Both the position numbers and the translations under genes were made by a program. A stretch of DNA of 62,242 bases, from positions 1 through 62,242 of the forward strand of contig JAAYDB010000118.1 in NCBI GenBank assembly GCA_012729475.1. Reading direction: 5' to 3'. Below are positions 1-8,279 of this stretch, one piece after another; positions within the stretch are counted from its first letter, which is position 1; each line of letters opens with the position of its first letter. Origin of the DNA: Bacteroidota bacterium. GTDB lineage: Bacteria > Bacteroidota > Bacteroidia > Bacteroidales > VadinHA17. The notes below the pieces were generated by a model. That model was not told the DNA's origin and searched no databases. It worked only from the letters and a program-made list of their open reading frames with translations.

Positions 1-1452
1 AAAAAAACACTTATCCTTGAGAAAAATGATTACGCAGGAGGATATAACACTGCATTTCAAAGAGGTGATTATGTCTTTGAAACAACACAACTTTTCCCCG
101 ATATAATCGACATGATGGAATACCTGGGAATTAAGATCAGGCTGAAACAGTACCAAAATGATTTCATGCGCAGGATAGTTGTCAATGGTGACCGGATCAC
201 TGAATATAAAATACCTGCCGGTGTTACAAATTTCACTGACTATCTGAAAAAAACTTTCCCGGAGGATAGTGACAAGATAGATAAGTTAATGGAATATTCT
301 GTTTCCATGTTTTCCCAGGTTCGAAAACTGAAAGTTATTCCAACACTCACAGATACACTTGTGACTCCATTCAGGGCTCCCAAAGTCGTTGCAAACCTGA
401 ACACAACCTATTCCGGACTGCTGGATAAATTTAATATTACAAACCGGGGACTAAGAGAAGTTCTGGAAACATTCACTTCCTTTTCCGGTGTTCCTTCAGA
501 CAGAGCATCAGCAATTTATGCCACAGGAGCCATGCTCTCATCAATGACCAGGTGCTTCAGGCCTTACGGCTATTTTGATGAGTTCGCTTCAGAAATGGCG
601 CGACTTTTTCAGGAATGGGGAGGAGAACTAAAATTAAACTCGGAGGTGGAAAACATTATTATTGAAAATGGTAAAGCCAGAGGAGTTAAAATAAAAGGAG
701 ATGATAGTGTAATAACCGCAGATACAGTGATCACAACCATTGATCCTATGGTAGCGTTAAGGAAACTTGTCGGTGATGAATACCTGCCGGCAAAATATAT
801 TGAAAGACTCGGGAATATAGTTATGTCTACATCATCAATAAATATTTCGCTTGGACTTGATGATAAAATTGATCTGGGAGCAATGGACCTCGATTACCCG
901 TACAATGTTGTATCAACGGGACTGGGTACTTCAGAAAAACTCTTCGACGGCTTTCTTGCTGGTGATAATTCTTTCTCGGATGATTGCTTCCATGCAGCAG
1001 TTATCTGTCCGTCATTAACCACAGGAGCAAAAAACACAATCACAATAAGATGTACCCCCTTTGCAATAAACAGCTGGCCCGAATGGAGAAAGAACGACTC
1101 CAAAAGATATAATTCTGAGAAAGAGAGATGGGCCGACTTCTTTATCAATATAGCCGAAAAATACTTTGTCCCGGGATTGAGCAAACATATAGTTGTAAAA
1201 AACATTGCTACCCCCGCGACCTTCTCTATGTTCTCCGGATCGCCCACAGGAAGTATTTATGATATGGCTTCTATAGTCACCCAGTTCGGACCTAAGCGTC
1301 TTCCCTTTAAAACACCAATTGAAAACCTCTACCAGCCAAAATTTGCACATGGGTTATATGGCAGCATGATGAATGGAGTACAAATGGCAGATATGCTCCT
1401 CGACCGTAAATTTAATGATGGCAACTCACTGTTTAACCCACGGAAAAAATAA
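1..1452 (+). CDS. FAD-dependent phytoene desaturase/retinol saturase-like oxidoreductase (5' end cut by window)
   Basis: Frame 1 is open from the first base, so the gene begins before the window; the ATG at 112 is internal. The residues encoded by 1-60 (LILEKNDYAGGY) are the end of the FAD-binding beta-alpha-beta region, which in this family follows a GxGxxG motif that lies outside the window. A Gly-Asp-Tyr-Val-Phe-Glu segment follows, as in COG1233 (CrtI, carotenoid isomerase, retinol saturase). Near the C-terminus, LYGSMMNGVQMADMLL resembles the terminal FAD-contact helix of the family. The substrate cannot be told from sequence: carotenoid, other polyene or prenyl lipid are all possible, and no carotenoid genes are nearby. 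It is followed by a decayed gene. Confidence 0.8.
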   Translation, partial: KKTLILEKNDYAGGYNTAFQRGDYVFETTQLFPDIIDMMEYLGIKIRLKQYQNDFMRRIVVNGDRITEYKIPAGVTNFTDYLKKTFPEDSDKIDKLMEYSVSMFSQVRKLKVIPTLTDTLVTPFRAPKVVANLNTTYSGLLDKFNITNRGLREVLETFTSFSGVPSDRASAIYATGAMLSSMTRCFRPYGYFDEFASEMARLFQEWGGELKLNSEVENIIIENGKARGVKIKGDDSVITADTVITTIDPMVALRKLVGDEYLPAKYIERLGNIVMSTSSINISLGLDDKIDLGAMDLDYPYNVVSTGLGTSEKLFDGFLAGDNSFSDDCFHAAVICPSLTTGAKNTITIRCTPFAINSWPEWRKNDSKRYNSEKERWADFFINIAEKYFVPGLSKHIVVKNIATPATFSMFSGSPTGSIYDMASIVTQFGPKRLPFKTPIENLYQPKFAHGLYGSMMNGVQMADMLLDRKFNDGNSLFNPRKK

Positions 1453-1522
1453 CTGATTTGCCAACAAGAAATTAAATAACTATAACACTCCAGTCAGCTG
1501 GTGAATATTTATTCCATTTAAT

Positions 1523-1660
1523 ATGATAAAAAAAATAACAGCAACATTTTTAGTTTGCATAATGGCCATATACTCCCTGAATGCATGCACTACCTTTGTA
1601 ATCAAAGATTCAAAAAACCTGGTTTACGGACGAAATTTTGACTGGGATATTGCTTCCTGA
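1523..1660 (+). pseudogene. Truncated Ntn-hydrolase (choloylglycine hydrolase / linear amide C-N hydrolase) remnant
   Basis: The 45-residue reading frame has a signal peptide ending in LNA, then Cys22-Thr-Thr-Phe and later GRNFDW. An N-terminal catalytic Cys after signal cleavage and a downstream G-R-N-x-D-W are the start of penicillin-V-acylase/bile-salt-hydrolase-like enzymes, which are normally about 320-360 residues. Here a TGA comes right after DWDIAS and I find no continuation in any frame in the next 270 bases. It is best read as the 5' stub of a gene that lost its body. An independent short peptide is unlikely. Confidence 0.6.
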
Positions 1661-1934
1661 TTCAATTCATTATAATAAAAAAGATAGATCTGATAAAACA
1701 AACAATATTATTCCCTCCCGAAGAATCCCGGTGAAAAGACCAGGATCAATCAGGTCAAAATGACAGTCGGCAACAATGACAGTAACCTCTTCATAGACAT
1801 TTTTACATTTTTTAACTGCCAGGTGAGAATGGATTGTTTTTTGCAGTGTTTAAAACACGGAGAAAAAATCATCAGTAAAAAAAGAATGGGACATTAAAAG
1901 CTTCAGTATATGTTGAGATACAGATCTGAATCGA
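1661..1934. other. Non-coding or decayed sequence between the Ntn-hydrolase stub and dnaJ-like gene
   Basis: No recognisable gene. Short open stretches exist, for example one of about 45 codons starting near 1759, but they show no family features. This is probably residual sequence left by the decay of the upstream hydrolase gene plus the promoter of the following co-chaperone. No TAnnTTTG box is evident. Confidence 0.35.
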
Positions 1935-2903
1935 ATGACAATGGATTATAAAGATTACTATAAAATATTGGGAGTATCAAAAGGTGCCAGTCAGGAAGAC
2001 ATAAAAAAAGCTTACCGTAAGCTGGCAGTCAAATACCATCCGGATAAGAATAAGGATGATAAGCAGGCTGAGGAGCGTTTCAAAGAGATTGGTGAGGCCT
2101 ATGAAGTACTGAAAGATCCAGAGAAAAGGAGAAAATATGACCATCTGGGAGCAAACTGGAAACAGTATGAGAATGCAGGAACAGGTGATTTTGATTTCTC
2201 TGGTTTCAGCGGAAGGTCTTCAGGTAAACGAAAATATTATTACGGAGATGATCTGGGAGATCTTTTCGGCGGCAGAGAGAGTGGCTTTTCAGATTTCTTC
2301 AATGCCTTCTTCGGCGATCTCACAGGAGAAAGGATGTCGGGCTTCACAGATTTCGGATCACGCCGCCGCCCCGGTAAAGGGACTGATTATCAGGCTAAAA
2401 TTGAGATCAGTCTGGCTGAAGCTTATTCCGGTACAACACGCATACTAAACGTCAATGGACAAAAACTGCGTACCACAATAAAGCCCGGAGCTTATGAGGG
2501 ACAGGAACTACGGATAAAGGGCAAGGGTGGTAAAGGCATTAACGGAGGAGCTCCCGGCGATATCCTGATAAGGATCACAATAAGACCGGACAATAATTAT
2601 GAGATAAACGGACACGATCTGCTGTTAAAAACAGATATTGACCTGTATACTGCCGTTCTGGGTGGCAAAATTGAAGTCAACACTCTGGCAGGCCGGATAA
2701 GCTTAAATGTACCGGCCGGATCGCAGAGCGGATGCAGACTCAGACTGAAAGGTAAAGGTATGCCCGTATACGGGAAAACAGGTATGGCCGGTGATTTGTA
2801 TATCCGCCTGAATGTAATTATCCCCCGTCATCTGACAGAAGAAGAACTAAAACTATTCACCCGACTCAAAGAAATAAACAGGAAAAAAACAGGCAGTCAT
2901 TAA
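1935..2903 (+). CDS. cbpA: CbpA-type J-domain co-chaperone (DnaJ C-terminal domain, no zinc finger)
   Basis: The N-terminus is a J domain (about residues 5-70) with the DnaK-stimulating His35-Pro36-Asp37. A Gly/Phe-rich linker follows (about 75-140, rich in [10 protein letters not shown]-like sequence), then two DnaJ C-terminal substrate-binding beta domains (about 150-315). The CxxCxGxG zinc repeats of class I DnaJ are absent, so this is a class II/CbpA-like protein; 322 residues is close to the usual length. It should act with DnaK in the cytoplasm. The second ATG, at 1941, is an equally good start. It neighbours an HtrA protease and a damaged small-heat-shock gene, giving a protein-quality-control neighbourhood, though on opposite strands. 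Confidence 0.88.
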   Translation: MTMDYKDYYKILGVSKGASQEDIKKAYRKLAVKYHPDKNKDDKQAEERFKEIGEAYEVLKDPEKRRKYDHLGANWKQYENAGTGDFDFSGFSGRSSGKRKYYYGDDLGDLFGGRESGFSDFFNAFFGDLTGERMSGFTDFGSRRRPGKGTDYQAKIEISLAEAYSGTTRILNVNGQKLRTTIKPGAYEGQELRIKGKGGKGINGGAPGDILIRITIRPDNNYEINGHDLLLKTDIDLYTAVLGGKIEVNTLAGRISLNVPAGSQSGCRLRLKGKGMPVYGKTGMAGDLYIRLNVIIPRHLTEEELKLFTRLKEINRKKTGSH

Positions 2904-3073
2904 TTCTCCCTGCATTCTTCACATCTTTGAATTTAACTGAACAGACAACCAAACGGTATTATACCAACTCCTTCTCATCTGCTGTAGTAAATGCGAAAGG
3001 AGGATTAAACAGATTACCTGAACAAATGAGTAAATGATCTTTTCATTAACAGATCATACCGTTTGTGATTAAG

Positions 3074-3106
3074 CAAAAAAATCCCGGAGACATTTCTGTC
3101 TCCGGG
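3074..3106 (-). terminator. Rho-independent terminator of the htrA gene
   Basis: A perfect 10-bp stem, CCCGGAGACA (3083-3092) with TGTCTCCGGG (3097-3106), encloses a TTTC loop. Read on the minus strand, the stem is followed by a run of T (the A-run 3074-3081). It lies just past the stop codon of the reverse-strand protease gene. Confidence 0.9.
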
Positions 3107-3121
3107 TAATATTATGGAGGA

Positions 3122-4645
3122 CTATAATCCGAAGGCATAGTAATACGTGCCCGGATAGTCTTCATAAATTCCTTCAAGCATCACACCACCTTTTTTATTC
3201 TCAAGGTATTTGACAAGATCCTCTGTTGTTCTCATCACTTTGCCGTCGGCTTTTGTTATTATAAAGCCAACTCTCATATCGGTATGACGCCTTATTATCC
3301 CTGTGGATAACTGTGTAACCCGTAATCCTCCGTCAATATCCAGTTTACGTCTTGTCTCTTTGTCGAGTTCTTCAACCTGGATACCCAATAAGCCAAGAAC
3401 TTCTTCACTGCCTTTCTCATACAGTCTTTCCTTACCCTCCTGATTACGGAGTGTTACAAGGAAGTCCATTTCTTTTCCTTTACGGTCAATCTTAAGAGCA
3501 ACTTTATCACCAGGATGATAAAGGGCAACCATTTCGAGCAGTTCTGCTGAAGTCTTTACAGGGCTGTTATTGACTTCAAGAATAACATCACCCGGCTTCA
3601 CTCCTGCATCTCCTGCCGCACTGTTGACTGATATACTGTCTACATACACACCGGTAGTAACATTCAGATCTTTCTCTTTTGCCAGATTACCATCGACACT
3701 TCTTATTATCAATCCGAGATAGCCTCTCTGTACCATCCCGTATCTAAGAAGATCTTCCACTACTTTCGATACTATATTCGAAGGCACGGCAAATCCATAT
3801 CCGGCATAAGCGCCGGTAGGACTGGCAATAGCTGTATTGATACCTATCAGTCCACCCTGCAGATTAACCAGGGCTCCTCCGCTATTACCCGGATTGATGG
3901 CAGCATCTGTCTGAATAAAGGACTCAATAGCACTGCGGTCCGGCAGGATATGTATACTGCGGCCTTTTGCACTGACAATCCCGGCGGTAACAGTCGAATT
4001 CAGGTTAAAAGGATTACCGACAGCCAAAACCCACTCTCCCACTTCCACATCATCAGAGTTAACCAGGGGCAGATAAGGCAGACCCTTTTCATTTATCTGC
4101 AACAGGGCAATATCGGTTGAAGGATCAGCACCTATTACCTTAGCCTTAAAAACGCGGTTATCGTCAAGAGTGACTTCAATGTCGTCGGCATTGTCAATAA
4201 CATGATTATTTGTTACTATATAACCATCGGCATTTATTATAACCCCTGAACCGGCTCCTACCCGTGCCTGCGGACCACGGGGCTGTTGCTGCCGGGGAGA
4301 TTCAAACCTGAACTCCGGTCCGAAAAAGTATTCAAAAATATCATCATCAAAAAAATCCCTGAACTGATCAGGATTACCCCTGTACTGAGAATTGCCTGTA
4401 TTTTGTACCTGTGTTGATTTAATATGTACAACAGCAGGCATCACTTGTTTTGAGACTGTTGTAAACTCAAGAGGTACAACCTCTCCGTCTTCCGTTACAG
4501 TATAGGTAGCTCCCACTACCGGGGAACCTGACAGATGTTCTATCTTAACAGTGTTACCATTGTTATTGCCAAAAAGCATAAAGGTACCTATAGTCAGGGC
4601 GCTGCCTAGTACTGCTGAAATAATAAGTGTTACATATTTTTTCAT
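3122..4645 (-). CDS. degQ: HtrA/DegQ-family periplasmic serine protease with two PDZ domains (copy 1)
   Basis: Trypsin-like protease with catalytic triad His148 (TNNHV), Asp178 (STDIAL) and Ser255 (GNSGGAL), counted from the chosen start. Two PDZ domains follow, at roughly 280-375 and 400-500. An N-terminal hydrophobic segment acts as a signal/anchor. The frame opens at 4660 (MEGYD), but the ATG at 4645 (MKKYV) sits 6 bases after a GGAGGG Shine-Dalgarno, so I take 4645 as the start. DegP/DegQ proteins degrade or refold misfolded envelope proteins. A decayed Hsp20 gene lies 33 bp upstream on the same strand, so the two probably formed a stress operon. A paralogue lies at 19253. Confidence 0.92.
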   Translation of the reverse strand: MKKYVTLIISAVLGSALTIGTFMLFGNNNGNTVKIEHLSGSPVVGATYTVTEDGEVVPLEFTTVSKQVMPAVVHIKSTQVQNTGNSQYRGNPDQFRDFFDDDIFEYFFGPEFRFESPRQQQPRGPQARVGAGSGVIINADGYIVTNNHVIDNADDIEVTLDDNRVFKAKVIGADPSTDIALLQINEKGLPYLPLVNSDDVEVGEWVLAVGNPFNLNSTVTAGIVSAKGRSIHILPDRSAIESFIQTDAAINPGNSGGALVNLQGGLIGINTAIASPTGAYAGYGFAVPSNIVSKVVEDLLRYGMVQRGYLGLIIRSVDGNLAKEKDLNVTTGVYVDSISVNSAAGDAGVKPGDVILEVNNSPVKTSAELLEMVALYHPGDKVALKIDRKGKEMDFLVTLRNQEGKERLYEKGSEEVLGLLGIQVEELDKETRRKLDIDGGLRVTQLSTGIIRRHTDMRVGFIITKADGKVMRTTEDLVKYLENKKGGVMLEGIYEDYPGTYYYAFGL

Positions 4646-4678
4646 ATCATAGCCCTCCATAATTTTAGGTTTTACATT

Positions 4679-5037
4679 TTATTTTTTGTTCTGTCTGACT
4701 TTGTTTAAAGCAGCCTTTAAGCAGACTACCTGTCCGCATCTTGCGGGATTATATTTCGCAGCTATCTTTTCAGTATGAACGGTGTTTTCAGGTACTGTGA
4801 AAGAACGCTGGAATGACTGATAATTAAATTCTTTCCGTGTGATCTTTTCCCCCTGATTTTCTTCATGCTCTGCCTTTTTCTCAGCAGTGATAGTCAGCCT
4901 GCCATTTTCATAGTTTACCTTGAAGTCGCCCTTCTTCATTCCGGGGGCAGCCACTTCAAGCATGTACTCTTCAAAAAACTATCTATTAATGAAGGAAAAG
5001 ATGGAAACCAGTTGTTTGATAATCTTGCTAAAGTCAT
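4679..5037 (-). pseudogene. Small heat shock protein (Hsp20/alpha-crystallin), internally deleted and frameshifted
   Basis: On the minus strand an ATG at 5037, preceded by GGAGG, opens MTLARLSNNWFPSF, a typical Bacteroidota Hsp20 N-terminus. After about 20 codons the frame runs to a stop near 4936. The alpha-crystallin domain (YMLEVAAPGMKKGDFKV ... REFNYQSFQRSF) continues in another frame. About 30 residues that normally precede the EVAAPG strand are missing at the junction near 4975-4985. The C-terminus is also abnormal: after KYN the expected DGxLxxxLPKK beta strand is replaced by unrelated sequence. An internal ATG at 4963 could still yield 94 residues, but without the first strands. A broken gene is the best reading. 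Confidence 0.75.
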
Positions 5038-5236
5038 GGCTGAATCCTCCATTTTTTTTAAGTTAGACATTACATTCTTTTATTTTTCGCTTTAAAAAAA
5101 ATCAAACTGTATGCCAGAACAAATATTATCACTAAATACTTTTATCGTATCCTCATGTACATCAGATAATTAAAAATATCATTGATTTTTCCGGCCTTGT
5201 TCCAAAAACTCATTATTCTGTATAATAAATGCCACA

Positions 5237-5418
5237 ATGTCATATAACACCTTCAAAGAGACGTCATTATGGCATAATTGAATTACATTGTTCAAGGCCT
5301 AAATACAGTATGTTATATTGCATATGGTGATTTTGTCAGTCCTCTGGCATTTGCACAGGCAGACAGACAATTCACAGACATAGATATTAAGAAATTCGAG
5401 GGAAAGAATATTATTTAA
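5237..5418 (+). pseudogene. Possible decayed short gene of unknown family
   Basis: An ATG at 5237 opens MSYNTFKETSLWHN and then stops (TGA 5279). In a second frame, 5278-5418 is open and encodes a 46-residue segment ending AQADRQFTDIDIKKFEGKNII before TAA. Together they read like a protein of about 60 residues interrupted by one frameshift. I do not recognise the family. It could also be the 3' tail of a larger lost gene; it is too short to be certain it was ever coding. Confidence 0.3.
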
Positions 5419-5472
5419 ATAACGCAAAAAGGATTTAGCAACTTTGGAAAACTCCTAACATAATCAAATCTG

Positions 5473-5480
5473 TAATTTTG
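5473..5480 (+). promoter_or_regulatory. Bacteroidota -7 box upstream of xylA
   Basis: TAATTTTG matches the TAnnTTTG -7 consensus of Bacteroidota RpoD. It lies 58 bp before the xylA ATG, leaving a leader of about 50 nt. No good TTG sits 19-20 bp upstream (the nearest is 26 bp away), so the -33 element is weak. Confidence 0.45.
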
Positions 5481-5538
5481 TAGCAACTTTTTTATAAAAA
5501 GTCAAATAAATTGATTAACAATACATAATTAAAAGAAC

Positions 5539-6876
5539 ATGACTATTTTTAAAGGAAATAAAGAGTTTTTCCCCTTTACCGGGGCTGTCCAATATGAGGG
5601 ACCCGATTCAAAGAATCCCATGGCATTCAAATGGTACAATGCCGATCAGATAGTAAGGGGTAAAACAATGAAAGAATATCTTCGTTATGCAATTGCTTAC
5701 TGGCATTCATTCTGTGGTGATGGACAGGATATCTTTGCGATAAATCATCCCACACAACTTCGACCCTGGAATAAAGCAAACGACCCTATGGATGCAGCTA
5801 AAGATAAGATGGATGCAGCTTTCGAATTTATCAGTAAAATTGGTGCTCCGTTCTACTGCTTTCACGACACGGATTTAGTCGGTACCGGTTCGGTTTTCGA
5901 AATCGAGAAACGTCTGGCAGATATAATTGATTTAGCTAAAGAACGCCAACAGTTTACAGGCATTAAATTACTTTGGGGCACAGCCAACGTTTTCAGTCAT
6001 CGCCGTTACATGAACGGGGCATCTACCAATCCCGATTTTAATGTTGTTGCCAATGCTGCCGTTCAGGTCAAAAACGCGATAGATACAACGATTGCCCTGG
6101 GAGGTGAAAATTATGTTTTTTGGGGAGGTCGTGAAGGATATATGAGTCTGCATAATACCAATACAAAAATTGAGCTTGAGAACATGGGCCAATTCCTGAG
6201 AATGGTTCGCGATTATGCCAGATCGAAAGGATTTACAGGGACTTTTTTGATTGAACCCAAACCAATGGAACCCACCAAACATCAATATGATTACGATACC
6301 CAGACTGTAATTGGGTTTCTAAAATCTCACGGTTTAGAAAATGACTTTAAGTTGAATATCGAAGTTAACCATGCTACATTAGCTGGTCATACATTTGCTC
6401 ATGAGCTGCGTATGGCAGGCGACAACAACATGTTTGGATCGATTGATGCCAACAAAGGAGACTATCAAAACGGATGGGATACTGACGAATTCCCCACTAA
6501 TGTTTACGAAGTCACTGAGGCTATGCTCGAAGTTATCCAGGTTGGTGGATTTTCTACCGGAGGTATAAACTTTGATGCGAAACTCCGACGTAACTCTACC
6601 GATTTGGAGGACCTGTTTATCGCCCATATTTCAGGAATGGATACATTTGCACACTCATTAATCATTGCAGACAAAATTTTAAAAGAATCAGATTACCTAA
6701 ACCTTAAAGCCAATCGGTACAAATCATTTTTAGAGGGAAAAGGTATGAATTTCAATAAAGGCAAAATGACCTTGGATGATTTATACAACTATGCAAAAGC
6801 AAACGGAGAACCAAAACCAATAAGCGGTAAGCAAGAAATGTTAGAACAACTGATAAACAGTTATATTTACAGTTAA
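5539..6876 (+). CDS. xylA: Xylose isomerase
   Basis: A 445-residue TIM-barrel isomerase interconverting D-xylose and D-xylulose (also glucose and fructose). Visible hallmarks are the FHDTDLVGTG segment with catalytic-region His109 and Asp112, the metal-ligand stretches LIEPKPMEPTKHQ and IEVNHATLAGHTF, and GSIDANKGD. The length fits the long class II enzymes of Bacteroidota (about 438 residues). No xylulokinase or xylose transporter is adjacent, so this is a solitary copy. Its only near neighbour on the strand is an AraC-type regulator starting 26 bp downstream, probably co-transcribed. Confidence 0.96.
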   Translation: MTIFKGNKEFFPFTGAVQYEGPDSKNPMAFKWYNADQIVRGKTMKEYLRYAIAYWHSFCGDGQDIFAINHPTQLRPWNKANDPMDAAKDKMDAAFEFISKIGAPFYCFHDTDLVGTGSVFEIEKRLADIIDLAKERQQFTGIKLLWGTANVFSHRRYMNGASTNPDFNVVANAAVQVKNAIDTTIALGGENYVFWGGREGYMSLHNTNTKIELENMGQFLRMVRDYARSKGFTGTFLIEPKPMEPTKHQYDYDTQTVIGFLKSHGLENDFKLNIEVNHATLAGHTFAHELRMAGDNNMFGSIDANKGDYQNGWDTDEFPTNVYEVTEAMLEVIQVGGFSTGGINFDAKLRRNSTDLEDLFIAHISGMDTFAHSLIIADKILKESDYLNLKANRYKSFLEGKGMNFNKGKMTLDDLYNYAKANGEPKPISGKQEMLEQLINSYIYS

Positions 6877-6901
6877 TAACTATATAAGTTTCTTTCTCTT
6901 A

Positions 6902-7771
6902 ATGCAACAGGTAACATCAGCATATTACCAGCAAACAGGCTGTGATGTAAAAAATTATATCTATAACCATTTATCAGACGAACTAAATGTAAAACACTTG
7001 TCTGAACAGTTTGGTATTTCGTTTTTTCATTTTCAAAGGATAATGAAAGACTACCTAAACGAACCATTGGGCAAATTTATTAATAGGGTCAGGCTCGAAA
7101 CAGCTCTTAAAATAATACGGTACACAGACCTGCCGCTATCTGAAATTGCATTACAAATAGGGTATAGTGATTGTTCTGCATTCTCAAAAGCATTCAGTAA
7201 GAAATTTGGCTTTTCTCCTCAGAGGTTCAAATCCAATAATTTAATTGCATTAAATACACATGTCGATTTTAAAATCAATAACTCAGGTAAACTAGTTAAT
7301 GATATTAAACCGAAAATCGTCATTTTCGCCGATAAACCCATTGTTTATACAAAATTTAAAGGTGAATATACCGGGAAAGAATATAATAATACCTGGGATA
7401 ACTTTTGGGAGGTTGTGATACGAAATAATATCTTGAGCTGGAAACCAGATGTTTTTTCAGCTTATTACGATAATCCTTTTGAAACTGATCCTACTGATTG
7501 CAAGGCTGAATGTTGTGTTGCCACCCATAAGAAAGCATCAAACAGTGAGCAGATAGAAACCAAAACATTAGCTGGCGGCAAATACGCCATGTTTAGGTAT
7601 AAAGGTCCGCATAAAATGCTGTTGAAAATAAACGAGTATATTTTGAAAAAATGGGTAATTAGTTCAAATCTCAAACTTCGAAATTCTCCATTAATAGAAA
7701 AGTATATCAATAACTATCGTTTTATTGATCCCCCCAGCCTTCTGACAGAAATATACATACCGATTGAATAA
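6902..7771 (+). CDS. AraC-family transcriptional regulator with C-terminal GyrI-like effector domain
   Basis: Residues about 15-110 form the AraC double helix-turn-helix (LNVKHLSEQFGISFFHFQRI and LSEIALQIGYSDCSAFSKAF ... GFSPQRFK). Residues about 135-289 resemble the GyrI-like small-molecule-binding fold (AraC_E_bind). The DNA-binding part precedes the ligand part, the order of the Rob/SoxS-like GyrI group and the reverse of AraC itself. Start 6902 is 26 bp after the xylA stop. The context suggests it could control xylA, but GyrI-domain regulators more often respond to hydrophobic or cationic compounds, so this link is inference only. Confidence 0.85.
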   Translation: MQQVTSAYYQQTGCDVKNYIYNHLSDELNVKHLSEQFGISFFHFQRIMKDYLNEPLGKFINRVRLETALKIIRYTDLPLSEIALQIGYSDCSAFSKAFSKKFGFSPQRFKSNNLIALNTHVDFKINNSGKLVNDIKPKIVIFADKPIVYTKFKGEYTGKEYNNTWDNFWEVVIRNNILSWKPDVFSAYYDNPFETDPTDCKAECCVATHKKASNSEQIETKTLAGGKYAMFRYKGPHKMLLKINEYILKKWVISSNLKLRNSPLIEKYINNYRFIDPPSLLTEIYIPIE

Positions 7772-8279
7772 TTCATTACGGTATACTTATAATCATTGTT
7801 TAATTCATGATAAGAAGATCTTTATTATTGATCTTTTATGGTGAATAGTGGAATGAGTTCCTGTCAATACGCAAAATTTTACATTGACAGAAAGAATTAT
7901 CTCACTTCCATTCTGTTTGATCAGCTGATTTATCTTTGGCAGTATCGAAAACCTTGCTGACAGTACTGTAATGGTCTGAAAAAACCGGACAGGATAAATC
8001 ATCTAATAGTACAGATACCCATCCGCTGCCGTGATCACATGTAATGCAACTTTTTCGAATCAGATACGTCTTTTCTTCGAACACCAGGACTTATTCAGAT
8101 GGACTATTGAAAAGCAGCCTCCTATTCATTGTAACAATGCAATTATATTTGAACATTTGTATAATAAAAATAATGAAACGTATTTGAGTAGTAACTTTCA
8201 ACAGGAAATGACTGCTTAATTTATGTAAGTTTCTTACTACAATGAAATAATATTTTAAATAATCGTGTTAAAAAGAAAA
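7772..8279. other. Intergenic region without a convincing gene
   Basis: About 500 bp, AT-rich. A 60-codon reverse-strand frame from a GTG at 8084 to 7902 contains CITCDHG and could be a remnant. A 62-codon forward frame at 8031-8219 overlaps it. Neither has a ribosome-binding site or recognisable family features. The stretch next to 8265 should hold the promoter of the following exported protein. Confidence 0.4.

Larger units (their letters stand above)
5038..5538. other. Intergenic region with a decayed short ORF and the xylA promoter
   Basis: An AT-rich 500-bp gap. It holds the possible hsp20-htrA promoter (right of 5040), a frameshifted short reading frame at 5237-5418 described separately, and a TAnnTTTG box before xylose isomerase. 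Nothing else is recognisable. Confidence 0.5.

Noticed and set aside
7902-8084. 60-codon reverse frame from a GTG with a CxxC-like CITCDHG
   Set aside because: No ribosome-binding site or family match, and overlapped by an equal forward frame; kept only as a remark in the intergenic entry.
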